Numbered from the stretch's first letter, positions 1 through 12,587 are shown. The stretch: 64,000 bases of DNA from Trichosporon coremiiforme (GCA_039545355.1 BCJJ01000018.1:186001-250000), one strand, 5' to 3'. The notes: a model not told the origin generated them from the sequence alone. A program made the numbers and translations.

Positions 1-3000
1 ATGGGAGACTCCACATGATCCACATCCACACAGCTTGCGTGCTGAGCTGTGCATGCATGCCTTTCGTAACAGCTGGATCGCGTGAAAAGGAAGGACGCTA
101 GCGTGCGTTTATTCCCTCATTCATCACTCATCATCCCGGCGTACTAGGATCTTAGCTTCGTTTGAGAGCTCCACTGCGCAAGGATTCAAGCGCTGGTGTT
201 CTAATCGCAGAACTGTTAATCTTGCAGCCGGCGCCTCGGATCGTCTTGGAGCCCACATGGGTATGGAAACCATCCAGGGTAACCAACAACGACAATGAAG
301 CGCGGGGGAACAAGCTCCAACTCAGAAGGCAACGCACGAGGTACGCAGGCCAGCTGGATCCTCACCGTGACGGGGCCACTCACCGAGCGCAACCCCGCTG
401 CTTACCGCAGTGACGCCCACTGGAATCCACGTTAACTACGCGCCGATTGCCATAAACAGCACCCGTACTTCGCACCATTGCGTCGTCGATGCAAACATGT
501 TTCGCGATCACACGAAATAGGGGGATGACGTTTAGAAGGAATTGCGCTTAGCCACGGAGGGCACGACAGGGCGCGATCGAGGATCCGGCACAGAGGACCG
601 TCGGCGAGCAATAGGAGGAACGGCAGAGAACGCATGCACCGACGCCGCGGCGTATGCGGCGTCGTTAGTCGGTCACAGAATGGTGATTCCACTCCTATTT
701 ACCATTTGAAGATTTTTGGACATGTGGGACAATCGCAGAATATCAGATGCACGGCACGGCTTCCCCTGAGGGACATGTGTCCGGCGCCGTGTGCATGTGA
801 TGGTGCCGGGCCGACGGTACGGCGGCACGGGGTCCGAGCACGGGGGTATGCAGCGGTGCGCGGCGAGGGCAGGTCCGGGCAAGGCGGAACGGCGGAGGTT
901 GGCGAAGCGAGGGTCCAGGGTAGCGGACACCGCCGCACGCGTGTTCTGTCAGGCAGGCCCGCAGACCGTGCGCCGTCGGCGACGTGCACCGAAACGACGT
1001 GTAACCATGCCAGCGCTCCGGAACACTCGCTCGATCAGACGCGCGACATGCATGCAAAGCCGAGTCAGCCTTCGGCATGTCCTCGGTATGACGTCTATGG
1101 ATCCAGACTTAATCGCTTATACACTTCGGAGGGCTTTTCAAATGGAACTACTACAGTAGTTCGATAGATCACGATCATGCATCTCTCGTGGTCGTCCAGC
1201 TTCTTCGCCACCGGCTTCGAAACATGGCCCCGGCAAGCCTCCTGTCGGGTCTGCCGGGACAAGCCCCCACTCTGTCTGACACACGCTCTCAACGAGTGCC
1301 CATGTAGACGATCCTTTCGGGCGATGGAATCGTGGCTGCTTGACAGTCATGTCACCAGAGTCTAAATCCTGACGCTAAGCCGTGACGATGACGAACGTGA
1401 GTGCGCCGTCGCAGCGGCGCAGGAGAAGCATCATTCAAGGCGCTCTGTCGCCTCGAAGGTCTCTAATTCACACGTTTCGGCCTACGGTCCCACGTCCTGA
1501 TGGCTGAGTTTGCAGCGATCGTGCCACGTCTTTGTTGCCCGCTCATTTCGCTGAATCCGCTGTTCGGGGTACAGACCGAAGGCAAGCCTTGCCTGCAGTC
1601 ACACGTTCCCGAGCCCTCTCAGATCGTGATAGCGTACGCGACCAACACGGGCCGTTTGTTGGCCACTAGCCGGGGAGAGTTGCGGTGCAGCTCTAGTTCG
1701 AAGCCGCTCTCGCTCCGATCTCCAGCCGCAGATTGAAGCACTCGAAGCTTACGTCGGGGAAAGCTAGCGCACAGTCATGCCGTTTCAGTTTGGAACAGTC
1801 TGCCATCATGTGGTTCTTCTCTGCACTGTAGTCTGCCTGCGTGGTTATGTGAGGTTGTGCTACAGTCTCAAACTTGCGGGACTCGGTTCGGCGCTCGGCG
1901 GCATGGCAGCATTGTTTGCGGTAACTCGATCAAGCATATACCCTACGACGCACTATAAGCGCCACTGACGCAACATTGGCTTCTCCGCTCTTCGGCCCAT
2001 CTTCTATTTACGCGGAGGATAGACGTTCATGTGTCGGCTTGATATACTCTGCCTGATGGTAACCCTCGACAAAGATAGAAGGCTCCGAGCTGGGCGGCTT
2101 GGCAGCTGTGATGCCATAGTGCCGGGAGCACCGTACTCTCGTTGCCGTAGAAGCGTCCAACCTGCCAGCTTTGCCCCACGCAAGTCATGCTTCTTCCTGC
2201 GGCACGAGCCGACCACAACGCTTTTGCATTCCGATGGTCATAGTGCGAGATGCCCGCTGAGTGAAACGGCTGGGATGTCACGGTGCGTGTGATGCGGCAA
2301 CGTGCACTACAGCTGACACAGTTGCTGCACGGACGTACGCCGCCTGAACGCATCAGCCTCCGATTGTAACAGACGCAAGCCCCGTGGCGCACGCCGTTCG
2401 AACCCTAACGCATGGACGGGCTGCAGGCTTGGCTAGCGGGGAGGCGGTTTGCGTATTCGGTGTACATTGGCGGAGCGGCTTTGCGGGCGCCGATCGAGTG
2501 CGAGTGCACGGCTCCGAGGTCGTGGTAAACCACACCGAGAGGCCATGGTAGCACTGGGCGACCAACGGCTTGCGGTGCAGCAGACACGGGGCCGGTTGAT
2601 CCGAAACGAGTGCCATACGTCGCCCCCGGCTGTCTCGTCTCCTGTAAGCCCCCTGGCCCCCGGCTGTTGAGGGTGCGGAGGGCACGGCGACGGAGCTGTG
2701 CACTTGCGATATTTTGATCCACTCACAGCTCGGCGTCAAGTCCGCCTCCTGCGGCGTCTTTGCTTCCTGCAGGTGCATGCAGACGGTACGACGGAGCTGC
2801 ATCTGTTCGGACACGCAGACCCCAGGACTGTGCGGACATGCAGGCACCAGCGGCCAAGCCGCTCAGGGCGCGGGGACACTGGTGCAACACTGCTCGGCAC
2901 CCTGCTCTCTCCTGCAGGCAGCGGTAGGCTCCTGAACTCCGATCGATGTTGGGGTCGAACGACAGTAACGACTCCACACTACCCCATGCACCACCCCATA

Positions 3001-4275
3001 CCCCACGCACCCCAGAAAACTTAGTCCTTCACGCTTTGGAGCATGTTACGTTGATGGCGTGTTCTGTGGAGCGTGTTATTCTCACAGGACGAACGCGGAG
3101 TCACGGCCACATGTTGCTGCTGCGTGCCGCAGCAGCGCCATGTCACCGGCCAGCGTGGGGGAGGAGTACGGGGGATCCGTCGTCGCACGGAGCCTGCCTT
3201 CAGCCGTCCTGCTTGATGCTCGGCACATCCGGTATATCTGGTTAATACCTATGCGGAGCTGTGGATCATAGTAGAGCCGATTGGTGCGATTGGGTGGGTA
3301 GTCGTAGGGTCAGTGAGGAAACCGTGAATCAAGGGTGCTCACACCCAAGTTTTACCCTGGACTGCTTCCTTGCACCCCGTTGCTTGGTCCATGCGACCGT
3401 ACGATCGCCGCGTCGCCGTCCGCTGTTTGGTCCGCTGACCGTCGGTGTCGTGTCTGTGTCCGCTGGCGGACATGCAAAATCCGAGCCCGCGTCTGCCGGA
3501 CATGACTGGGCGTAGTGGGCGATGCGCCGCCGACGAAGCGGTGCCGCCTGTTAACCCTGCGGCGTTTTTGCCACGACCTGCCACCACACCCCTGGTGCAT
3601 ATGCAGGGATCCGACGCCGAGGGCGCGGAAGCGAGGCGACCAAGCAGAGCATGATCAGGTCACAGGCGTGAGTGAGAGTGAGCGTTGCTGGGCAGGGCCG
3701 AAGATAAGGGAGGCAGTGCGACGATACGGCGTGAGAGAGCGGGGGTGTGTGTGAGAGATCAGAATTGGATAACCTAGGGCTCGATGCTATCAGCGTCCAC
3801 GAATTCCCATCCGCTACGAGTGTTCTCACAGGCCACGTTAGCCACGTTTATCAAAGGTCAGTTTAGCATGGAGATGAGCACAGGTTGACGTATCCGGCGT
3901 TCGGAGATAGCTGAGAACATCGTTGTGTCGTTCTTTCAGGCTGGAGAAGTACTACCGTCAATTGGTGCGGTCATGTCGAATAAAACCCCATTCCAAGCAT
4001 CCCGGGTGTTCTACAACGTATTTCGGGATGTGAAAGCGAAGAGCGGTCAGAACAGGTGGCACAAGGAAGCGAGTTGAGCGATGAGGAGGACTCAAACGGT
4101 ATGGGCGAGCGTGGTGAGGCCATAACGTGCCTTCACAGCGTCGAGGAAGTAGGTGCGGGTCTCCGCAAGGAAATCACGTGGTTCTCACGTTCTACTACGT
4201 AACAGCAATCTTCTGGGCGACATCGATCTTCTGCTCGTCCGAACATCATTCTCCTGTACACCAACACCCCACGAC
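1..4275. other. Gene-poor left flank; no gene recognised
   Basis: Only short overlapping open frames occur on both strands (longest about 177 codons). None resembles a known family and none can be joined through convincing introns. No tRNA B box or transposon motif was seen. The last few hundred bases before 4276 should contain the IWR1 promoter. A short C-rich stretch with repeated CCCCA-type words lies near 2985-3015. Confidence 0.5.
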
Positions 4276-5357
4276 ATGAACCAGAATCCTCAATACACCG
4301 TCCTGAGAATTAAGAGGAAGGCGACAGAGCCGCCGCTGTCTTCTCTGGGTGCGTCAGCCTGAGTTCGGCCATCTTTGGCAACCTGTGCTCAGTGCTATCA
4401 ACGCCCTGGCCTTGCAGCCGATCAGCTAACCCCAGTAGTCATCGAAGAGCCCGGTCGTGCGCGGAAACGAAGAGATGTGAAGCAACGCGGCGTGTTTAAG
4501 CTGGCCGACACGGTGCCGGGAACGTGGGAGGGTAGCGGGCATGAGGCGGATAAGCTGAAGGTGGGTAGCGCACTCGAAACGAAGCTGACAGCAGGAAAGA
4601 ATCCAAGGCTTAATGCAGGCTCCGTTGGCTGCACTGGCGTCCGGTAAGGTGCCGGCATCTGCGCCTTTGGAGGGGGTTTCGAGGACGAGTAGCACAGCGG
4701 GCAGCAAGCGAGGACGAACAGACGATGACGAGCCCACACGACCTGGACCAACACCTCTGCCGCACCATCACGGGTCTTCCAACTCGCGGCAGTACCGAGT
4801 AGTGCCCCGTGCTCCGGCATGGGACCCAAATCTGCCGCCGCGAGTTATCACGAATGCGGAGATAGAGGCTGCCAAGTCGGCGCTGCAATTCATCGACGCA
4901 CAGGCGGTCGCCGAGGAGGGGCAGGACAAGGAGATGTCTGCGTTCCAGGACATGCTGAACGAGTATTTGAAACGTAAGTCATATCTTGCCGGCGAATCGT
5001 GCATCAGCTGATAAGACAGTGGAGGGTTCGTCAGGAATCAAGAACGTCAACAGCGATGATGACGACGAGTATGTGTACGACCTGTACTACCGGGACATCA
5101 ACGGAGGGACTGCCGAGGGCGCCAATATTGGTGCACTGCTTGGCTATGAGGATCTGAGTCCGCCATCTACGCCGCCAGACAGTGAGCCGGAGGACGAGGC
5201 GGACGAGGACTCAAATGACGAAGACTTTTACCGCAACGACTACCCCGAGGACGAGGACGCGGACGAAGACATGGTCGGCTTCGACGACGCCTACTCCGAT
5301 GGCGAGTGGTCCAAGGAGGATTCAGAGGAGGAGCGCGACGTGTGGGACTACCGATAG
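4276..5357 (+). CDS. IWR1: Iwr1-like RNA polymerase II nuclear import factor
   Basis: Predicted 304-residue protein from four exons: 4276-4348, 4436-4560, 4595-4973 and 5020-5357. The N-terminus carries the family signature LRIKRKATEPPLSSL followed, across intron 1, by VVIEEPGRARKRR. The C-terminal half has the Iwr1 domain: DDEYVYDLYYRD, then IGALLGYEDL, then an acidic block with NDEDFYRNDYPEDED. Iwr1 binds assembled RNA polymerase II and carries its nuclear localisation signal into the nucleus. The start is the ATG just before the conserved LRIKRK block. The acceptor of intron 2 is ambiguous: 4594 (34-nt intron, CTGAC branch site, preferred) or 4618, which keeps frame and drops eight residues. 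The gene converges on the next gene with 97 bp between stops. Family assignment is secure; the exact intron 2 end is inferred. Confidence 0.9.
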
Positions 5358-5454
5358 GCTCTGAACGTGTACGTTAGGTGAATGAGTAGAGCAATAGCAT
5401 CCAAACTATCTATTACTGTCAAATGCATCATCCCAATCATCGTGCCTCTATCGT

Positions 5455-7003
5455 CTATCCCCGTCGCCAGATCATGTACTTCCTGGCCTCGGCACACCGC
5501 CTGTTGGCGATGTCGATCTGGTCCTTGGTGTAGACCTCCTCGAGCTTCTTGCCGCCGATCTGAACCTCTTTCTCGTGCTTGTTCGCGCCCTTGACGTCCA
5601 TAATAATGACGTTGTCGACAGCAAGCGGCCGTGACGGGTCCCACTGCACGGCGGCGGGCTTCTGGATCACGGCCTGGTCGAACGTGGTCCGTCCGTGGTT
5701 CACGTCCTCGAAGATGAACGCCATGTCCTCCGCGTTTACCTCAATCGTACGCTGCAGTCCATCCTTCGAGTACGCACGACAGTCGCGCTCGCTGAGCCCG
5801 CGCTCAAGCTGAGCGTAGATCTTCTTCCTGTGCCTGATCTCGGCGGCATCTTCCAGCGGCTTACCCGCCAGGTCCTCGATGATGTACGTCGCCGCGTGCA
5901 GACCAAAGATCGCCGGGAGAGGACCGAGGACGGGAAGAATGCGCACTCGGAAGTCGTCGAACGCGCCGAGCTCCTTCACAGAACCCTTCTTGAATTCGTC
6001 CTCGGGCAGCGGCAGAAGCTTCACCTCGCTGGGAACCTCCGTCGAATACACCGTCCTAACGTTCAGCAACTGCGTGGCATTTATCAACTGCTTCATCGAA
6101 ACTCACGGGATACCGCCCTTGATACCGTTCCGACGAAGTCGGCTGCGCACCGACCGTGCCAGCGGGTCCTCGTAGGTGTTCGAGATGTCCCTAGATGTCA
6201 GCTCGAATTCGAACACCACATGTCCGTGGCCATACTCACGCGATCTGCACACGGGTAGGATCAGCCTTGGCTCCGGCACCCATGCTAGCAAAGACCTTGA
6301 TGTTGTTCTTGTAACAGTAGGTCAGGAGGTCGACCTTGGTCTCGATGTTGTCGATGGCGTCAACGACATAGTCGGCTCCGTCAAGCCATCGCTCGCTCTC
6401 CTCTCCCTTCTTCCAGAGGCCAACCTTGATGTCGACCTGAGCCCAGGGGGCGATCTTGTGGAAGTACTTCTGCATGGCAACCGCCTTTGGCGTGCCGACG
6501 TCCTCAAGGGTGGCGCACGCGTGACGGTTCAGGGAGGAGAGGGTGGTCATGTCGAAGTCGATGAGTAGAAGCTTGCCGACACCGCTGCGGAGGAGCATAG
6601 TTGCGGCCCACGAGCCAACACCACCGCAGCCGACAACAACAACATAGCTGTTGCGCACCTTCTTCATGCCGTCCTCGCCGAGGAAGGAGTAGTTGCGGCT
6701 AAGCTGCTCGCGAACGAGGCTGTCGTCGTACTCGCCAGGCTTGAAGGAGGTCGCGCGCTTGATCATCGGCTTATACTCGTCGGCCCAGTTGTCGTTGGGC
6801 GTCATGTCACCGCTCGAAACGTCGTCCGAGTGCTCCTTCTCCCACGCCTCGACCTCTGATCCGACAGCCTTCTTGAGGCGCTCCTTGCGGACATCCCTGC
6901 GGAGGGACTGGTACGTCAGGATCGCGGCGGTCGTAGCAGCAGTAGCGACGGCGGCGGTGACGGCGATGGTCTTGATTGGAGCTTGCGATGAAGAGCCCGA
7001 CAT
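5455..7003 (-). CDS. TCD1: tRNA threonylcarbamoyladenosine dehydratase (Tcd1/TcdA family)
   Basis: Predicted 482-residue E1-like (ThiF/HesA) enzyme from exons 7003-6240, 6190-6107 and 6055-5455. An N-terminal hydrophobic, alanine-rich segment at about residues 12-32 fits the membrane anchor of the yeast Tcd proteins at the mitochondrial outer membrane. The nucleotide-binding motif VVVVGCGGVGSWAA is followed by LLLIDFDMTTLSSLNRH, and by ADPTRVQIADIS-type sequence as in E. coli TcdA. These enzymes use ATP to cyclise t6A37 of ANN-decoding tRNAs into ct6A. The fungal C-terminal extension is present (FRVRILPVLGPLPAIFG region). The ATG at 7003 was chosen because the membrane segment follows directly; an upstream in-frame ATG at 7141 would add 46 residues. 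Yeast has two paralogues, so the choice between TCD1 and TCD2 is not resolved. Confidence 0.88.
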
Positions 7004-7353
7004 CTTGAGCTCGTGAATGCACCCGAAAGTGCGTGCGTGGATGTGCTGAAGCGCCGGAAAGTTGAGAGGCAAAAGTTCATAGAAAAGTTCAATTGGCTTC
7101 AGCTGCCGAAGAAGTGGAGGTGGATCTGGCGGCAAACGCAAACGGTGTCATCTCGGCACCCTGGAACACCGTCACCTTTGTTCTTGACAGTCCACCGTCG
7201 GCCATCTACTTTCCTCTTGACCGGCCAGCTCCGAGGTCCCGGGCATCCTAAACTCTGCGATACAGGCTGCAGAGTACTGGAGACCGTCTCCCTTGCATCG
7301 CTCCGGCTGGCAAACTGGTACTCGACGAATCTATACCCAACCTCCTGCGCACG
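7004..7353. promoter_or_regulatory. Shared divergent promoter region, TCD / TFB2
   Basis: This 350-bp gap separates two divergently oriented starts, so both promoters must lie here. I see no clear TATA box or recognised operator. The only open frames are short and unlike known proteins. Confidence 0.45.
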
Positions 7354-9028
7354 ATGGTCCAGCCTTCCTTCTCCAGCCCCGACGCGGCCAATGGCGGCTC
7401 CGCGGTGTCGCCTACAGCTCCCCTAGATGCCTTCCTCGACAACCAACCTCAGACGTTCTATGAGAGTATCTACAGATCGGAGGCGGCGTGCCTCTGTATG
7501 CTGCGGCTGTTACCACCCGTCTGTCGGCAAATCGTTCTCCACGTTCTGTGGTCACATCAGACCCTCAAGAGCGCCGATCTGAAGACCTTCTGCGGTATGG
7601 AGGAGAGGCTACCTGCTGAATCGTGAGTTGTTGGAGGCGTTCCGACGTGCTGACTTTGCGTAGAGCGGAAGAAGTTATTCGCGCAGCTCGTGACCGGCAG
7701 ATCTTCCAGCCTCTGGTCTTCAAGCATCAGAAGTTCCAGTGGTCGCTGAATGACACCTTCAAGCGGGGAATGCGGAACGCTCTGACGGGACTGTGAGTTG
7801 TCATTCGGACACAGCTCCATGGCCACCTCGACTGACGGTACAGTGGAACTTCAAACTCGTTCGGAGTGCCGTATAAGAGGCAGGCGCGCGACCCCGCTCC
7901 AACCGCCGAGGAGCTCATTGACTATGGCGAGAATACGTGGGAGTCAATTCTGAAATACATGGTGTCCTCAGGATTGGGAGCGAGGGTCACTGGCCGGCCG
8001 CGTAACAGTGTCTTGAGCCTCCTGCACGCCTCAGGCCTCATGGTTGATCAGTAAGTTTGCCGTCTCGCATCAGCTAATCCTCGTTAGGTTTGACGACTCG
8101 GGGCGGAATCCGAACTACGACAGATTGACGATCACGTCGCAAGGTTTCCAGTTCCTGCTCGAGGATAGACAGACCCAGCTCTGGCAGATCCTCATGTTCT
8201 ATCTGGCGAGGAAGCAGCGCAGAGGCGAAGCCGCGGCCGATATCTTGTCGCTGTTCTTCAGTCTCGGGTGCATGCAGCTCGGGCAGGACTACTCTGCATC
8301 CAAGAGTTTCCAAAACTTCCCGCAAGGTCAACAATGTCTCGACGATCTGGAGCAGTACGGCTTCATCTACCGGCGCCAGGAGATCGATGGCAGGAAGACG
8401 GATCAATTCTTCCCGACGCACCTCGCCACCTCGCTTTGCTCGGGCGACACTTCGGTCAACCGGTCCGCGACTGCGGATGATAAGCGTTTCCTCATTCTGG
8501 AGACCAACTACCGCGTATACGCTTATACCTCGAACGAACTGGAGATTGCGATTCTGAACCTGTTTGTCAACATCACAATCCGTTACCCCAACCTGATCGT
8601 TGGACATCTGGACCGCCGACATGTGAAGGCGGCCATGGACAAGGGCATCTCAGCGTATCAGATCATCTCTTACCTGACGACTCACGCTCACCCACAAATG
8701 TACAACCATCCTCCGCCACTGCTTCACCCGTCCGTGACGGATCAGTTGCATCTGTGGGACCGAGAGAGGAATCGTGTTCAGGCCCAAGACAGTAAGTTCT
8801 AAAACTAAAGATCGAAGCGCAAGCTGACATGCAGCTGTCATGTTCGAGTTCTACTCGAAAGAGCTCTTCGAGACATGTCGCGACGAGGCTGAACGAATGG
8901 GTGCTCTGCAGCACTCTGTGCAACGAGGACAAGGTATGGCAAAGCTCATCTTCGTGGACCCGACGATCCGAGAGTCACTCCGCGATTTCATCAAGGAGAA
9001 GAAGCAGCAATTGCGCGGCGACCTGTAA
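7354..9028 (+). CDS. TFB2: TFIIH core subunit Tfb2 (p52/GTF2H4 homologue)
   Basis: Predicted 500-residue protein from exons 7354-7622, 7664-7792, 7844-8050, 8088-8791 and 8835-9028; introns are 37-51 nt. The N-terminus (LDAFLDNQPQTFYESIYRSE, then CLCMLRLLPPVCRQIVLHVLW) matches the p52 opening. Family blocks follow: LTGLGTSNSFGVPYK, WESILKYMVSSG, LLHASGLM, FQFLLEDRQTQLWQILMFYL and NLIVGHLDRRHVKAAMDKGI. The last exon encodes the small C-terminal domain (KLIFVDPTIRESLRDFIKEKKQQLRG), which in yeast contacts Tfb5. Tfb2 anchors and stimulates the XPB/Ssl2 ATPase in transcription initiation and nucleotide excision repair. Length agrees with the family. The stop lies 76 bp from the stop of the convergent MIC12. 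Confidence 0.95.
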
Positions 9029-9104
9029 GACTATACCCTCTCAGGCTTCCTCGTGCAGCCTGGGAAAATCTCCAACCAATGTATGTAATATGCATCTATC
9101 TAAA

Positions 9105-9812
9105 TCAAACGAGGCGCTTAGGCGACTCGATACCGGCCTGGGAGGCTTGGGGTTTCCGGTCGACGTGGGTCGTAGCCTTGAGTTCGGCCAGCTTGACGTC
9201 GTCGGCAATGTTCTTAGCGGCCTTCTTGACGTCGGCGACCTCCTGGGTCGCAAGAGGGCCGGCAGAGGTAGCGAGCGCGGCAAGCTCGTTCTCCGGGACG
9301 GGACCGGTCGTAGCGGCAGTCGCGTTGTTGCCGAGGCGCGACGCGAGCTCGCGGCCCTCCTCCCAAGCATTCTCGGCAACGACACGCCAGTCCGTTTCGC
9401 GCACAGTCTCGACAGCGGAGCCGATAGCGTGGTTCCAGCGCTGCTTCAGCGTCGTCGAGAAGGATGTCGGCGCGTGGTAGGTCGAAATCGGGCCAGAGAA
9501 CGCAGGCGCGGGCTCCTGCTGCGTAAACGAGGCAGTAACAAGCTGGGCCGATCGGCGGAGCCTGCGGGATGGTCAGCGCAATGGTTCCTCACGAATCAGG
9601 GAGTATGAGAGCCAACCGAGTGTCGACGCCGATGTTGCTGCCAGTCTTGCGGTGACGATCATCGGCGTAACTCCACCCTGCGAACATTACTCCGGCGCTA
9701 CTCACTCATTGCGGAGGTTCAGGGTGTTCTTCTCGAGATCGGTTGAAAGAGTGTAGTACACAGCTGCGCCGGCGAGGAGGCCGGATCCCGTGCCGAGGAG
9801 GAAGCCCGCCAT
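9105..9812 (-). CDS. MIC12: MICOS subunit Mic12 (Aim5 family)
   Basis: Predicted 187-residue mitochondrial inner-membrane protein from two exons, 9812-9706 and 9561-9105. Exon 1 encodes a glycine/alanine-rich single transmembrane segment starting at the initiator (MAGFLLGTGSGLLAGAAVYY), as in fungal Mic12. Exon 2 has the conserved LKQRWNHAI-type block and the ETDWR motif typical of the family C-terminus. Mic12 joins Mic10 and Mic60 subcomplexes at cristae junctions. The ATG at 9812 is preferred over upstream in-frame ATGs because the membrane segment follows immediately. The intron joining LRNE to LRRSAQ (9562-9705) is 144 nt, longer than its neighbours, so a small extra exon cannot be excluded. 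Confidence 0.82.
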
Positions 9813-10058
9813 TTTGGTGTGTGAGAGTTGGTCAAGCGAAAGAGAGGAGTCGCGCTCGATCGCCAGAGCTCGAAATGACGAGAGGACGGAGGCCCGGAGA
9901 GTACGGGCTGGGTGGGAGGTACAGCCGAGCTGGCTCAGTGAAGTCGCGTGGCACATTTGCTTCCGTTTCCGGCACTTCATCCCAGCCAGCGCTGGTGGAG
10001 GAATAAGGAAAAAGTCGAATTCAACACCGTGGTCATCACCTCTACTACATCGGACACC
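9813..10058. promoter_or_regulatory. Shared divergent promoter region, MIC12 / RSM19
   Basis: This 246-bp interval lies between the divergent starts of two mitochondrial-protein genes. A bidirectional promoter is inferred from the arrangement only; I recognise no specific factor site. Confidence 0.4.
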
Positions 10059-10784
10059 ATGAGGACATCACTCGTCGCGCTCAGCCGCTCGGTCTGGAAG
10101 GGTTAGTACTCCGCAAGAGGCAGCAGATATCAAGGCGCTCGGAGGCGGACTCGGAAGTTCCGACATGCCGACAGAAAGCCACAACTTGGAGGTGTCGACA
10201 GTTCCTCCCCTCGGCGTCATGTCTGTCGGCTCTCCTTCATTCTCAACGAGCGTATCGCTGACATATAGGCCCCTACTTCACCGCCTTCCCCTCTCTGCAG
10301 GAGGCTCTCCGTGACAACACGCCCATCTTCACCAAGGCTCGCTCCTGCACCATCGTTCCCAACTTCGTCGGACTGCGTTTCATGGTCCACAATGGCAACA
10401 CGTACCAGCAGGTTCGCGTCACGGACGAGATGGTCGGCCACAAGCTTGGAGAGTTCTCTCCCACCAGGAAAAAGTTCTCGTACAGGTAAGTAGTAGCGAA
10501 CGCTCAGCGGTAGGAGGCGACGATCGATGGTCGAAACGGAGAGAGTTTTGCCCGGTCGGCATCTGGAACGGCCGCACCGTTTGGTCATTGAACGGCGAGC
10601 CGCTGGCTGTCTATCGCAATGCTTCTGAGACCCGGCTCGGCGTAGCTTCGCTTGCGATCTGCTATGCGGTTAGGAGCCAAGACACCTTCGAGGATCCGCA
10701 ACGATGATGCCTCCTCTGGGCCATCTTCATCCCCTTCGGATTCTTGCCTTACTGACTCTCTACAGGCAAACGAAGAACAAGTAA
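10059..10784 (+). CDS. RSM19: Mitochondrial small-subunit ribosomal protein uS19m
   Basis: Predicted 92-residue protein from exons 10059-10101, 10269-10485 and 10766-10784. Bacterial S19-type motifs are clear: SVWKGPYF at the start, [16 protein letters not shown], the [23 protein letters not shown] core, and a basic tail ending KKFSYRQTKNK. The protein sits in the head of the mitochondrial small subunit. The last exon has only 19 nt and encodes the final six residues. Its introns (167 and 280 nt) are unusually long for this window. It is divergent from MIC12 with about 246 bp between starts, so two mitochondrial genes share a promoter region. Confidence 0.93.
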
Positions 10785-11145
10785 ACATCGAGGGCCATCA
10801 GGAGCGCATTATTGTATCATCATGCATATTCATCTTCTCATGCTGTATGTCGTGCGAGCGCCAGAGGCCGGTTTGGGTGAACAGCATTAGATGTCTGTAA
10901 AGGGCTGCAATCTGACACCCGCATTAGGAGCGTTCCAAACGCGCTGATTAGAAACGCAGCCCGGCCTGGTCCCTTCGCGACGTGGGCTGAGTGCTCGATT
11001 GAGCGAGTGATCAGCGTGCCTGACGCAGCACAAACCCTGAGACGCCTGAATGTCCATAAGGCGTTGGCCGACGTGTTAACGTTCCCGTACCAGGTAAAGT
11101 GACACGATTGTAATTTCCTTCCTTCCACACTTTGCATTACCCACC
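10785..11145. other. Intergenic, RSM19 3' end to GLTP gene
   Basis: This 361-bp tandem intergenic region should hold the RSM19 3' UTR and the promoter of the next gene. A short pyrimidine-rich run (TTTCCTTCCTTCC, about 11113-11125) lies just upstream of the ATG. I see no additional gene. Confidence 0.5.
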
Positions 11146-12249
11146 ATGAGCGAGCCCCAGTTCTTCGAGACCATCAGCAAGGTACGTTCGACTCGTGGGA
11201 ACCATCAAGTTATCTCTGTATTCGCTGCGGGTGCGGGGGAAGCGTCCTCGGCAGCTTGGGTGGCTGCAGCCGCGGATCAGCAGACAACCCGCTTCCCGCC
11301 CGATTATATATGCGCGCCGCAGCTATCTGCAGCTACGCCAGTTCCCGGGGAGCGCGCAGGAGGATCTCATCGCAGATTATGCAGTGCTCGAGTCATGTAG
11401 CTAACAAACAGTCCTTCGTTGACGTCCCCGTCACTGAGGCCGGTGTTGACACCGCCGCCTTCCTCGAGGCCGCGGAGCAGGTCGTCAAGATCTTCGGTGG
11501 GTCTGATGTATAGGAGCGTAGCTGACGTTGCAGGACTCTTCGGCAACCCCGCCTTCTCTGTCGTCCAGAATGACCTCACTGGAAACATCAACGTGAGTTT
11601 GTCGTCTGCCCTCAAAGCTACCCTAGCTGCCTACGTGCAAATAGCAAATCCGGAATGAGCTGACGCTCCTACAGAAGGTCCGCACCTACTTCCTCGCCAA
11701 CCCGACCGAGGCCGCTACCCTTGAGTCTCTCCTCGCCCTCGACAAGGCCCAGCACCCCAAGCAGAAGGACCGTGTCGCCACCGATGCCCTCATGTGGCTC
11801 CTTCGTGGCCTCAAGTTCACCTCCATGGGTCTCCGAAACAACCTTTCTGCGCCCACCGAGGAGCTCTCTGCCTCTTTCACCAAGGCGTACGAGGGCTCCC
11901 TCAGGAAGTTCCACGGCATGATGGTCCGCCCTATCTTCGCTGTGAGTTGAATAAGGGTGACAGTAGCAGGTGGAAGAGGGGTGCGTGAAGCAGACGCGTG
12001 CGAACCGTGCAGCCTCACCCTCAACCTGGGTCTATTCCACAGGTTACGTCCCCTTGAAGCAGTGCGCGAGCAACGGCTAACCCACAGCTTGCCATGAAGG
12101 CTTGCCCCTACCGCGCGACCTTCTACCCCAAGCTCGGTGAGCCCCAGGCTGAGGTTCTCCCCAAGCTTGAGGCGTGGCTCGCTGCTCTCGAGGCTATCGT
12201 CGCCCGCGAGGCCACCGTCTTCAAGGACGGCGCTTATGGCGAGATCTAA
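11146..12249 (+). CDS. Glycolipid transfer protein (GLTP / HET-C2 family)
   Basis: Predicted 202-residue soluble protein from five exons: 11146-11181, 11412-11496, 11534-11592, 11675-11941 and 12088-12249. It matches GLTP throughout, including FLEAAEQVVKIFGLFGNPAF and then the headgroup-binding set. These residues are DLTGNINKVR (Asp, Asn and Lys equivalents), LMWLLRGLKF (the sugar-stacking Trp) and LRKFHGMMVRP (the conserved His). The ACPYRATFYPKLG block follows. Length is normal for the family. These proteins move glycosphingolipids, in fungi probably glucosylceramide, between membranes without ATP. The Neurospora/Podospora relative HET-C2 acts in heterokaryon incompatibility, but nothing here shows such a role. 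Exon 1 has only 12 codons before a 230-nt intron. Confidence 0.93.
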
Positions 12250-12587
12250 GACGACTAGACACGGAGGATTGTACGAGATGTCGGCAGCGGGGTTCGTTTG
12301 GAACACGTTACGACATGATTCAAACAGCTGGGCCCCGTGCTTGGAGCAGCGCACGCTCGCATAGGATGGCCACTCACGGCCACAAACGTAGATTTATGAA
12401 CAGTGCATTCTAGGATCAGCAGGGGATGGTCTGAGCAGTCGGTCCAAGCTGCAGCGGGCGCGACGGCGTGCGCTAATAAAGACAACGATTGACATGCTGC
12501 CCAACTACTGTGACCATAGCCCAAAGAGTCGGCTGTTCCACGACGCTCTAATCTGATCTTCAGATCTCCACTGTCCCGGGTCCGAGA
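12250..12587. other. Convergent intergenic region
   Basis: This 338-bp interval lies between two convergent stops and should hold the 3' ends of both transcripts. I see no gene. Confidence 0.5.
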
